Positions 56,555 through 64,000 of a stretch of DNA of 64,000 nucleotides are shown here, piece after piece. The position numbers and the translations under genes are program-made. How positions within the stretch are numbered: the stretch's first letter is position 1; every line of letters starts with the position of its first letter. The stretch comes from an uncultured Sphingomonas sp. GTDB taxonomy: Bacteria; Pseudomonadota; Alphaproteobacteria; Sphingomonadales; Sphingomonadaceae. Below the pieces are notes generated by a model. It was not told the origin of the DNA. It saw nothing but the letters and a program-made list of their open reading frames with translations, and ran no database searches. The stretch spans positions 142,651 through 206,650 of the forward strand of contig NZ_CAJYHX010000021.1 of NCBI RefSeq assembly GCF_913774285.1, in the 5' to 3' direction.

Positions 56555-56658
56555 CCCCTCCCCTCCAGGGGAGGGGGTTGGGGTGGGGCAATGTCTCGCC
56601 GAGACGAACAGCTGTTCTGGAATCCCTCCATCCCCAAACCCCTCCTCTCAAGAGGAGG
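56555..56658. repeat. GC-rich palindromic element
   Basis: Two hairpins, 56555-56576 (cccctcccct with its complement) and 56641-56658 (cctcctct with agaggagg), lie inside a larger imperfect inverted repeat: ggttggggtgggg on the left pairs loosely with ccatccccaaaccc on the right. It occupies the spacer between the L,D-transpeptidase gene and nadE. The same motif appears near 3451 and 9388, so it is likely a dispersed non-coding repeat. Confidence 0.65.
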
Positions 56659-56730
56659 GACTCAAGAAGGGCGGATACATCCCGCGCCCGCGGGGTTGGC
56701 AGGCCATGGTCCCCGGCATAGGACACACGC

Positions 56731-58782
56731 ATGGCCGATCCGCATCCGTTCTTCGCGCTCCACCGCCACGGCATGATCCGCGCGGGCGTCTGCACGCCCG
56801 TCGGCACCGTCGCCGATCCCGCCGCCAACGCCCGCGCGACCATCGCACTGGCGAAGCAGGGCGACGCGGCAGGGGCGGATATCCTCGTCTTCCCCGAGCT
56901 CAACGTCACCAGCTATGCGATCGACGACCTGCACCTGCAGGACACGATCCTCGCCTCCACCCAGGCCGGTATCGCCGCGATCGTCGAGGCGAGCCGTGAT
57001 CTGAAGCCGGTGCTGCTCGTCGGCGCCGCGCTGGCGCGCAACGGCCGGCTCTATAACTGCGCGGTCGCGATCGCGCGCGGCCGTATCCTCGGCGTGGTGC
57101 CCAAGACCTATCTGCCCAACTACCGCGAATATTACGAGAAGCGCTGGTTCGCCTCGGGTTCCGGACTGCGCGACCTGGAGATCACCGTCGCCGGCCAGAC
57201 GGTGCCGTTCGGCCCCGACCTGCTGTTCGCCGCCGAAGACCTGGCCGACTTCGTCTTCCATATCGAGATCTGCGAGGATTATTGGGCGCCCCAGCCTCCC
57301 TCCACCGAGGGTGCGATGGCTGGTGCGCTCGTGCTGTGCAACCTGTCGGCCTCGAACATCGTGATCGGCAAGGGCCGCGAGCGCGAGTTGCTCTGCGCCT
57401 CGCAGAGCTCGCGGACGATTTCGGCGTATCTCTATTCCGCCTCGGGCCCCGGCGAGAGCACCACCGACCTTGCCTGGGACGGCCAGGGGCTGATCTACGA
57501 GTTCGGCGAGAAGCTGGCGGCCTCGCAGCGCTTCGAGCTGGCCGATGCGATCACCTATGCCGATCTCGACCTCGAGCGTCTGCGGCTGGAGCGGATGCGT
57601 GACGGCACGTTCAACGACAATGCCCGCAATGCCGGCATGCCCGAGACCCGCTTCCGCCGCATCGGCTTCGCGCACCAGCCCGACTTTGCCGATCGCGGCC
57701 TGCTCCGGCCGACACGCCGCTTCCCCTTCGTGCCCAACACGCCGGCGGCGCTGGAGGAGGATTGCTACGAAGCATTCAACATCCAGGTGGAAGGCCTGCG
57801 CCAGCGCCTCGCTTCGACCAAGAGCAAGGCGCTGATCATCGGCATTTCGGGCGGGCTCGATTCCACCCATGCGTTGATCGTCGCCGCCAAGGCGATGGAC
57901 CGGCTCGGCCGCCCGCGTACCGACATTCTCGGCTACACCATGCCAGGCTTCGCGACGAGCGAGGGCACCAAGTCCAACGCCTGGGCGCTGATGCGCGCGA
58001 TCGGCATCACTGCCGCCGAGATCGACATCCGCCCGACAGCGCGCCAGATGCTCGCCGATCTCGGCCACCCCTTCGCCAGCGGCGAACCGGTGTACGACAT
58101 CACCTTCGAGAACGTCCAGGCGGGGCTGCGCACGGACTATCTGTTCCGCCTCGCCAATCGCAACGGCGGCTTCGTGCTCGGGACCGGCGACCTGTCCGAG
58201 CTGGCGCTGGGCTGGTCGACCTATGGCGTGGGCGACCAGATGAGCCATTACGGCGTCAATGCAGGCGTACCCAAGACGCTGATCCAGTATCTGATCCGCT
58301 GGAGCGTCGAGAGCGGCCAGTTCGACGGCGAGGCGGCCACCGTGCTGCTCTCGATCCTCGATACCGAAATCTCGCCCGAGCTCGTACCCGCCGATGCCGA
58401 TGGCAAGATGCAGAGCACCCAGGACCGGATCGGCCCGTACGAGCTGCATGACTTCTTCCTGCACCATATCGCGCGCTTCGGGCTCAAGCCGTCCAAGGTA
58501 GCGTTCCTCGCCTGGCACGCGTGGAAGGATGCGGAAGCAGGCTTGTGGCCGATCGGCTTCCCGATGGAGGGGCGCAACAGCTACGACCTGGCAACCATCG
58601 CCAAGTGGCTGGAAACCTTCCTGTTCCGCTTCTTCCAGATCAGCCAGTTCAAGCGCTCGGCGCTGCCCAATGGGCCGAAAGTTTCCGGCGCCGCAGCGCT
58701 CAGCCCGCGCGGGGACTGGCGCGCGCCGTCGGACAGCGTCGCGACCGCGTGGATCGAGGAACTGCGCGCCGCCCTGCCCTGA
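56731..58782 (+). CDS. nadE: Glutamine-dependent NAD+ synthase
   Basis: NadE amidates nicotinate adenine dinucleotide to NAD+. The 683-residue protein fuses a nitrilase-type glutaminase domain with triad Glu56 ([10 protein letters not shown]), Lys125 ([14 protein letters not shown]) and Cys181 (IEICEDYW) to a synthetase domain. The latter has the ATP-binding SGGLDS at 373-378 and [16 protein letters not shown]. It is the last step of the route fed by pncB. Confidence 0.97.
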   Translation: MADPHPFFALHRHGMIRAGVCTPVGTVADPAANARATIALAKQGDAAGADILVFPELNVTSYAIDDLHLQDTILASTQAGIAAIVEASRDLKPVLLVGAALARNGRLYNCAVAIARGRILGVVPKTYLPNYREYYEKRWFASGSGLRDLEITVAGQTVPFGPDLLFAAEDLADFVFHIEICEDYWAPQPPSTEGAMAGALVLCNLSASNIVIGKGRERELLCASQSSRTISAYLYSASGPGESTTDLAWDGQGLIYEFGEKLAASQRFELADAITYADLDLERLRLERMRDGTFNDNARNAGMPETRFRRIGFAHQPDFADRGLLRPTRRFPFVPNTPAALEEDCYEAFNIQVEGLRQRLASTKSKALIIGISGGLDSTHALIVAAKAMDRLGRPRTDILGYTMPGFATSEGTKSNAWALMRAIGITAAEIDIRPTARQMLADLGHPFASGEPVYDITFENVQAGLRTDYLFRLANRNGGFVLGTGDLSELALGWSTYGVGDQMSHYGVNAGVPKTLIQYLIRWSVESGQFDGEAATVLLSILDTEISPELVPADADGKMQSTQDRIGPYELHDFFLHHIARFGLKPSKVAFLAWHAWKDAEAGLWPIGFPMEGRNSYDLATIAKWLETFLFRFFQISQFKRSALPNGPKVSGAAALSPRGDWRAPSDSVATAWIEELRAALP

Positions 58783-58788
58783 GCGCCC

Positions 58789-60390
58789 TCAGCCGCGGGC
58801 AACCGCCCGGATCTTGCGCAACAGCTCGTGCGATTCAAAGGGCTTGCGCAGGATGGTGACGTTGGGCGAGGCGATCGCGTCGAGCTTGTTGGAATCCGCG
58901 AAGCCGGTGATCAGGATCACCGGCAGCTGCGGATCGGTGGTCGCAACCTGGCTGGCGACTTCGCTGCCGCTCAGCTCGGGCATCGCGAAATCGACCACCA
59001 GCGCGCCGAAGCGGCGGCTCTGCACCAGCGCCACGCCAGCGGCGCCGTCCGCCGCCTCCTCCACCACCGCGCCCGCGGAACGCAGCATCTCCGCCAGCGA
59101 TGCGCGGACATGCGCGTCGTCGTCGACCAGCGCGATCGTCATGCCCGCGAGGCTGATCCGCTCGTCGCGCGCGGAATCGTCCTGCACATCGCGGCGCGGC
59201 TCGACCGTGGCGAGCGGCAACAGCAGCGTAACGGTGGTGCCCTGCCCCAGCACGCTGTCGATCAGCAGCGTGCCGCCTGACTGGCGCAGCACGCCGAACG
59301 CCATCGACAGCCCCATGCCGGTGCCCTTGCCGACGCCCTTGGTCGAAAAGAATGGTTCGACGGCCCGCGCGACCACCTCGGGCGGCATGCCCATGCCGGT
59401 ATCGGCGATGCGCAGCGCGACATAGTCGCCCGCGGGCACGTCGGGCGCCACCTTGCCGCTGCGCAGTTCGGCGGAAATCGTCAGCACCCCGCCTTCGGGC
59501 ATCGCGTCTCGCGCGTTGAAGGCGAGATTGAGCACCGCGAGTTCGAGCTGCAGCGCATCGGTCTGCACGTTCCACACCGGATCGATCCGCTCGATCCGCA
59601 CGCGTCCCAGCGGCGCCACCGCGCGCTCGACCAGCCCGGCCATGCCGCCGACCAGCTCGGCCAGCCGCACCGACTTCACGTCGAGCCGCTGCTTGCTAGA
59701 GAAGGCGAGCAACTGGCCGGTCAGCTGGCGGCCGCGCTCCACCGCATCGAGCGCGCTAGATGTCCAGCGGATCACGCGATCGGCATCGTCGGGCTTGCGC
59801 GAGATCAGCTCGAGATTGCCGGCGATCGCCTGCAGCAGGTTGTTGAAATCGTGCGCGATCCCGCCGGTGAGCTGACCCACCGCTTCCAGCTTCTGCGCCT
59901 GAAGCAACGCCGCCTCGACATTCTCGCGCTGCGCGACTTCGCTCTTCAGCTCGGCGAGCGCGGCGTCCCGCTGCTCCACCATAGCGGCGAGCTGGGCATT
60001 GGCTTCCTTGAGCTTTTCCGACGACGGCAGACGGGTCAGCGTCGGCAGCAACGGCCAGAGGAGGACGGCGGTGGTCACCGACGCCACCGCCGTCACCAGC
60101 TTGACCAGCGCCTCCACACCATAAAGCGGACGGAACAGCGTCACCACGCCCATCACATGCGTCATGCCGCAGGCGAGGATGAAGAGCGCGAAGCACCAGA
60201 AGACCCAGCCGAACGCCAGGTCCTTGCGGCTGCGCACCAGTGCGACAAGGGCGATCGGGATCGAGAAATAGGACAGCGCTATCAGCGTATCGGCGACGAT
60301 ATGGGTCCACAGCAAAAGCGGCTGCCACGACAGGCAATAGCCGTGGGGCGAGTAATTGCCGCTCCAGAAGGCTGCAAACAGACTTTCCAT
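58789..60390 (-). CDS. Hybrid histidine kinase with an ethylene-receptor-type sensor domain
   Basis: The 533-residue membrane protein has three hydrophobic helices at about residues 25-53, 58-83 and 93-117. They carry DTLIALSYFSIP and FILACGMTH, strongly resembling the ethylene-binding domain of plant ETR1. A coiled coil follows, then a HisKA-type domain (His180 in GGIAHDFNNLL), ATPase boxes (LNLAFNARDAMPEG, DTGMGMPP, GTGMGLSMAFGVL) and a receiver domain (Asp467 in VVDFAMPELSG, Lys516 in LRKPFES). No output regulator is adjacent. It could sense ethylene, or another small ligand or redox state through copper. Confidence 0.88.
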   Translation of the reverse strand: MESLFAAFWSGNYSPHGYCLSWQPLLLWTHIVADTLIALSYFSIPIALVALVRSRKDLAFGWVFWCFALFILACGMTHVMGVVTLFRPLYGVEALVKLVTAVASVTTAVLLWPLLPTLTRLPSSEKLKEANAQLAAMVEQRDAALAELKSEVAQRENVEAALLQAQKLEAVGQLTGGIAHDFNNLLQAIAGNLELISRKPDDADRVIRWTSSALDAVERGRQLTGQLLAFSSKQRLDVKSVRLAELVGGMAGLVERAVAPLGRVRIERIDPVWNVQTDALQLELAVLNLAFNARDAMPEGGVLTISAELRSGKVAPDVPAGDYVALRIADTGMGMPPEVVARAVEPFFSTKGVGKGTGMGLSMAFGVLRQSGGTLLIDSVLGQGTTVTLLLPLATVEPRRDVQDDSARDERISLAGMTIALVDDDAHVRASLAEMLRSAGAVVEEAADGAAGVALVQSRRFGALVVDFAMPELSGSEVASQVATTDPQLPVILITGFADSNKLDAIASPNVTILRKPFESHELLRKIRAVARG

Positions 60391-60462
60391 CCATCCCCCT
60401 GCCGCCGGCCGTCGCCGACAGAAAATTGCGCACGGCCTAGCGCATGCGAATGCGAAGCGGAA

Positions 60463-60993
60463 CTAAGGAAAAAACCCGGTGACGTTCGAAAGATCGCTGG
60501 AGGAGTTGATGTTGGGAATGGGTGCCCCCCAATCGATTGCTACGGCGCCGATATGCGCGCCCCAGGCCTTCATCGACGTCCGTGCGCCGGAAGCGATATA
60601 GGCGTCGCACAGGGGGGCGAGCCCGGCATCCCAGATGCCGAGCACCGGCAGCTGCGCAACGAAGCCCGAGCCTGCGTGCCCGACGACGGCCTCCAGCAGC
60701 GCCGCCGGCAGCAGCGGCGTGTCGCAGGGCGCGACGAGGACGCGCCCCACGCCGCGCCCGGCGGCGGCATGGAGCGCCGCGTTGAGGCCGCCCAAAGGCC
60801 CCAGGCCCGGCGCCGGACGATCGGGGATGCCGCCCTCGCCTGCCCGTCCGCACAGGATGACCCCGTCGCAATGAGGTCCCAGCGCGGCAGCGACATGGTC
60901 GATCAATGCGCGCCCGTCGAGTTCCGCCAGCGCCTTGTCGGACCCGAAGCGTCGCGCCTGCCCACCCGCGAGGATCGCGCCGAGCGGCTTCAT
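60463..60993 (-). CDS. mobA: Molybdenum cofactor guanylyltransferase
   Basis: MobA adds GMP to molybdopterin to form the MGD cofactor used by DMSO-reductase-family enzymes. The 176-residue protein has ILAGGQARRFGSDKALAEL, GPLGGLNAAL and VAPCDTPLLP, the family motifs. The C-terminal WGAPIPNINSSSDL is also typical. It overlaps the upstream fdhD by four bases and would supply the cofactor for the oxidoreductase at 61.8 kb. Confidence 0.95.
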   Translation of the reverse strand: MKPLGAILAGGQARRFGSDKALAELDGRALIDHVAAALGPHCDGVILCGRAGEGGIPDRPAPGLGPLGGLNAALHAAAGRGVGRVLVAPCDTPLLPAALLEAVVGHAGSGFVAQLPVLGIWDAGLAPLCDAYIASGARTSMKAWGAHIGAVAIDWGAPIPNINSSSDLSNVTGFFP

Positions 60994-61763
60994 GGCACCA
61001 GCCGCAGCATGGCGTCGGACCGAACGAGCGCGGCGAGCCGCAACCCCGCCTCCCGGGCCCGCGCTGCGGCCAATGCGGTGGGGGCGGAGATGGCCGCCAG
61101 CAGCGGGCAGCCTGCGAGCACCGCTTTCTCGACCAGTTCGAACGAGCAGCGCGCACTGATCAGCGCGAAACCGCCATCCCAGCCCAGCCGCTGCCGCGCC
61201 ATCGCGCCTACCAGCTTGTCGAAAGCATTGTGGCGGCCGACATCCTCTCGAACGAGCAGGATCTCCCCGTCCGCCGCACAAAGCGCGGCTGCATGCGCCG
61301 CCCCCGTCTCGCGGTTGAGCGGCTGATGGTCGCGCAGCGCCTCGGCCGCGCGAAAGATCGCCGCCGACGATGCCGTGCTTTCCGCCTCAATCTTCGGCAG
61401 CGGGCGGAGCGCCGCTTCAAGATTGTTGATCCCGCACAACCCGCAGCTCGAATCGGTGGTCCGATGCCGCACGCGCTCGATCACCGCCGCGGGATCCGCG
61501 AGCGTCACCCGCAGCACGACCCCCTGCGCCACCGGGTGGCTCTCCACGTCCACCGCTACCCCCAGCCGCTCGGCCGCCACGAAACCGGTGGCGAAATCCT
61601 CCAGGTCGGCGGGCGTCGCCATCATCACGGCGTAGCCCAGCCCGTTGATTTCGATCGCAACCGGCACTTCCGCGATCAAGCTGCGTTGGAGCCGGGTCTC
61701 CGACCCGTCGGGCGTCACGCGATCGAACCACATATCCATGGGTTCAGGATAGGCATGCGTCAT
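60990..61763 (-). CDS. fdhD: Formate dehydrogenase accessory sulfurtransferase
   Basis: FdhD transfers sulfur to the Mo-bisMGD cofactor for formate dehydrogenase-type enzymes. The 257-residue protein has the cysteines 107 and 110 in DSSCGLCGINN, VREDVGRHNAFDKLVG and SARCSFELVEKA. The start ATG at 61763 (MTHAYPEPMD) gives normal length. It is divergent from the FdhF/YdeP gene by 42 bases and followed by mobA, so the three form a functional set. Confidence 0.96.
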   Translation of the reverse strand: MTHAYPEPMDMWFDRVTPDGSETRLQRSLIAEVPVAIEINGLGYAVMMATPADLEDFATGFVAAERLGVAVDVESHPVAQGVVLRVTLADPAAVIERVRHRTTDSSCGLCGINNLEAALRPLPKIEAESTASSAAIFRAAEALRDHQPLNRETGAAHAAALCAADGEILLVREDVGRHNAFDKLVGAMARQRLGWDGGFALISARCSFELVEKAVLAGCPLLAAISAPTALAAARAREAGLRLAALVRSDAMLRLVP

Positions 61764-61805
61764 CGGCGGGTATAGGGAAAAGGCGTGGTTTGAAGGAGCG
61801 TGGCG

Positions 61806-64000
61806 ATGGCCCGGGCGAAAGACGGAACAATTCACTATTCGGGCGCCGAGGGCGGTTGGGGCTCGATGCGCGGCATGGCGCTGGTCGCCGGTGCCGAGCG
61901 CCCGAGCGCCGATGCGCTGAAGACGCTCGCCAAGCAGAACAAGCCGGGCGGCATGATGTGCACCTCCTGCGCCTGGACCAAGCCGGCCAAGCCGCACATG
62001 TTCGAATTCTGCGAGAACGGCGCCAAGGCCACGCTGTGGGACCTCACCACCCGCCGCGCGACGCCCGAGTTCTTCGCCCAGCACACGCTCAGCGAGATGA
62101 AGGGCTGGAGCGACTATGACCTTGAACAGGCCGGCCGTCTGACCAACCCGATGCGCTACGACCGCGCCACCGACAAATATCTCCCCTGCACCTGGGAAGA
62201 GGCCTATCAGGCGATCGGCAAAAAGCTGCGCGGTTATGATCCGAAGAGCACGATCTTCTATGCTTCGGGCAAGGCGAGCCTGGAGACGAGCTATGCCTGG
62301 GCGCTGTTCGCGCGGCTCTATGGCCACAACAACCTGCCCGACAGCTCGAACATGTGCCACGAGAGCACGTCGGTCGCGCTGCCGGAAACCATCGGCGTGC
62401 CGGTGGGCACCGTGCGGCTCGAAGACTTCGAGCACGCCGAGGCGATCTTCTTCTTCGGCCAGAACGTCGGCACCAACAGCCCGCGCATGCTCCATCCGCT
62501 GCAGGAAGCGCGCGAACGCGGCGTGCCCGTGGTGACCTTCAACCCGATCAAGGAGCCGGGGCTCCTGCACTTCGCCAACCCGCAGTCGCCCGTGGACATG
62601 CTCACGCCGAAGGACACGGCGATCAGCACCCATTACCTGCAGGTGCGCAACGGGGGCGACCTCGCCGCCCTCACGGGCCTGTGCAAATGGCTCATCGAGG
62701 CCGACGACGAGGCGCAGGCCCACGGTGCCATCCGGGTGCTGGATGCGGACTTCATCGCGCAGCACACGCAGGGCATCGACGCGTTCGCGGCCGCGATGCG
62801 CGCGAGCCGCTGGGACGACATCGAGCGGGACAGCGGCCTCTCGCGCGCCGCGCTCTCACAGGCCGCGCAGACCTATGCGCAGGCCGGCACGGTGATCGCC
62901 GTCTACGGCATGGGCCTGACCCAGCACCGCCACGGCGTCGCCAACGTGCAGATGGTGAGCAACCTGCTGCTGCTGCGCGGCAACATCGGCAAGCCGGGCG
63001 CGGGCATCTGCCCGGTGCGCGGCCACTCCAACGTGCAGGGCCAGCGTACCGTCGGCATCACGGAAAAGCCCGAACTCGCGCCGCTGGACCGCCTCGCCGG
63101 GCTCTACCGCTTCGAGCCCCCGCGCCACAAGGGCCGCGACACCGTCGCGACCTGCGAGGGCATCATCGACGGATCGGTACGCGCCTTCATCGGCCTGGGC
63201 GGCAACTTCGTGCGCGCCGCGCCCGACACACGCCGGCTGGAAGCGGGCTGGAGCCGCCTGCGGCTCGCCGTGCACGTGGCCACGCGCCTCAACCACACCC
63301 ACGTCCTGCCCGCGCAGGACACCTACCTGCTGCCCTGCCTCGGCCGCATCGAGGTGGACACGCAGGCCTCCGGCCCGCAGACCGTGTCGATCGAAGACTC
63401 CATGGGCGTGATCCACCCGTCGCACGGCGTCGCCGAACCTGCCGCGCCCACGCTGCGCTCCGAGGCCGCGATCGTCGCGGGCATCGCCCGGGCCACGCTG
63501 CCGGAGAACCCGCACGTTCCCTGGGACGCCTGGACGGGCGACTACACGCTCGTGCGCACCGCCATCGAAGCCACCTGGCCGGACGTCTTCCGCGACTTCC
63601 ACCACCGGCTGCGCGAGCCCGGCGGCCTGCCCAAGCCCAACGCCGCCCGGGAGAGGCACTGGAAGACACCCAGCGGCAAGGCCTGCTTCGTGGTGCCCCC
63701 GGCCGGTGCCGGCACGGTGCCGGACGCCGAGGTACTGCACCTCATGACCCTGCGCAGCGAGGACCAGTTCAACACCACCGTCTACAGCATGGACGACCGC
63801 TTCCGCAACATCCAGGGCACGCGCAACGTCCTGCTGATGCACCCCGGCGACATGGCCCGCCGCGGCCTCGCGCAGGGCGACGCCGTGCGCGTGACCACCG
63901 CCGTCCAGGATGGCCACCAGCGGCAGCTGGAGGGCCTGCAGGCGGTGCCCTTCGACCTGCCTGCCGGCACGGCGGCCGGCTACTTCCCTGAATGCAACCC
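61806..64000 (+). CDS. FdhF/YdeP-family molybdopterin oxidoreductase (cut by window end)
   Basis: This is a DMSO-reductase-family protein; 731 codons are visible and the family is about 760 long, so little is missing. The N-terminus has cysteines 52, 55 and 69 (MCTSCAWTKPAKPHMFEFCENG) for an iron-sulfur cluster. Downstream are SSNMCHESTS, FFFGQNVGTNSPRM, GAGICPVRGHSNVQGQRTVG and LPCLGRIEVD. The start has the ribosome-binding site aaggag. It may act as a formate dehydrogenase-like enzyme. Tyrosine codon choice changes from mainly tat before about 62.6 kb to mainly tac after it, hinting at a mosaic gene. Confidence 0.92.
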   Translation, partial: MARAKDGTIHYSGAEGGWGSMRGMALVAGAERPSADALKTLAKQNKPGGMMCTSCAWTKPAKPHMFEFCENGAKATLWDLTTRRATPEFFAQHTLSEMKGWSDYDLEQAGRLTNPMRYDRATDKYLPCTWEEAYQAIGKKLRGYDPKSTIFYASGKASLETSYAWALFARLYGHNNLPDSSNMCHESTSVALPETIGVPVGTVRLEDFEHAEAIFFFGQNVGTNSPRMLHPLQEARERGVPVVTFNPIKEPGLLHFANPQSPVDMLTPKDTAISTHYLQVRNGGDLAALTGLCKWLIEADDEAQAHGAIRVLDADFIAQHTQGIDAFAAAMRASRWDDIERDSGLSRAALSQAAQTYAQAGTVIAVYGMGLTQHRHGVANVQMVSNLLLLRGNIGKPGAGICPVRGHSNVQGQRTVGITEKPELAPLDRLAGLYRFEPPRHKGRDTVATCEGIIDGSVRAFIGLGGNFVRAAPDTRRLEAGWSRLRLAVHVATRLNHTHVLPAQDTYLLPCLGRIEVDTQASGPQTVSIEDSMGVIHPSHGVAEPAAPTLRSEAAIVAGIARATLPENPHVPWDAWTGDYTLVRTAIEATWPDVFRDFHHRLREPGGLPKPNAARERHWKTPSGKACFVVPPAGAGTVPDAEVLHLMTLRSEDQFNTTVYSMDDRFRNIQGTRNVLLMHPGDMARRGLAQGDAVRVTTAVQDGHQRQLEGLQAVPFDLPAGTAAGYFPECN

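Noticed and set aside
1..64000. tRNA genes, rRNA, CRISPR arrays, insertion sequences, prophage modules
   Set aside because: No cloverleaf with a matching T-loop, no regularly spaced repeats, and no transposase, integrase or phage structural motifs were seen on either strand.

Overview
This window reads as high-GC alphaproteobacterial chromosome, most likely a Sphingomonas-type sphingomonad. The indicators are an Entner-Doudoroff glucose operon (zwf-pgl-edd-glk-eda), two PEP-CTERM proteins, a short-form ArgC, serine carboxypeptidase S10 and Alginate_exp-type porin genes, and tightly overlapping operons throughout. No tRNA, rRNA, CRISPR array, transposase or prophage structural module is visible. 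The identification rests on gene content and protein motifs read by eye; no database search was possible.

Layout. 1-3.4 kb: pyrG (cut by the window edge) and secG on the minus strand, diverging from a MarR-like regulator, an SH3-only protein and argC. 3.6-9.4 kb: the glucose catabolic operon, from glucose-6-phosphate to pyruvate plus glyceraldehyde-3-phosphate, followed by a striking nested palindrome. 9.5-13.6 kb: a ParD-like protein with methionine aminopeptidase, then small genes (zinc-ribbon protein, MbcA/ParS-like antitoxin, two hypotheticals), a PEP-CTERM protein, a YaiI-family protein and a frameshifted terminase-small-like gene. 13.6-19 kb: outer-membrane porin, Cache-domain chemoreceptor and secreted S10 peptidase. 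19-24.1 kb (minus): the fatty-acid cluster fabD-fabG-(unknown)-acpP-fabF-mltG. 24.4-26.4 kb: a second PEP-CTERM protein and rpsF-rpsR-rplI. 26.5-33.4 kb: Kup potassium transporter, a SulP/beta-carbonic anhydrase pair and an OmpR-type two-component system. 33.5-40 kb: a cobalamin riboswitch and seven mostly overlapping genes for late cobalamin assembly. 40-47.7 kb: an M19 dipeptidase, a MarR-controlled FUSC/DUF1656/HlyD/OMF efflux operon, and pncB. 47.7-51.4 kb: a DUF2332 protein, a CHASE3-type chemoreceptor and a small membrane protein. 51.5-55.6 kb: methionine salvage (mtnB-mtnD-mtnC-mtnA and a convergent aminotransferase). 55.8-64 kb: an L,D-transpeptidase, glutamine-dependent nadE, a hybrid histidine kinase with an ethylene-receptor-type sensor domain, and mobA-fdhD divergent from a YdeP/FdhF-type molybdenum oxidoreductase cut by the window end.

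Most noteworthy points: (1) the hybrid kinase at 58789-60390 carries every residue I remember as important for copper and ethylene binding in plant ETR1; (2) the two chemoreceptors end in CheR-tether-like tails and share a nearly identical signalling segment; (3) the FdhF/YdeP gene changes codon habit near 62.6 kb, suggesting a mosaic gene or an assembly chimera; (4) the efflux operon is preceded by a perfect operator overlapping the promoter, with an almost leaderless start; (5) a 78-nt nested palindrome follows eda.
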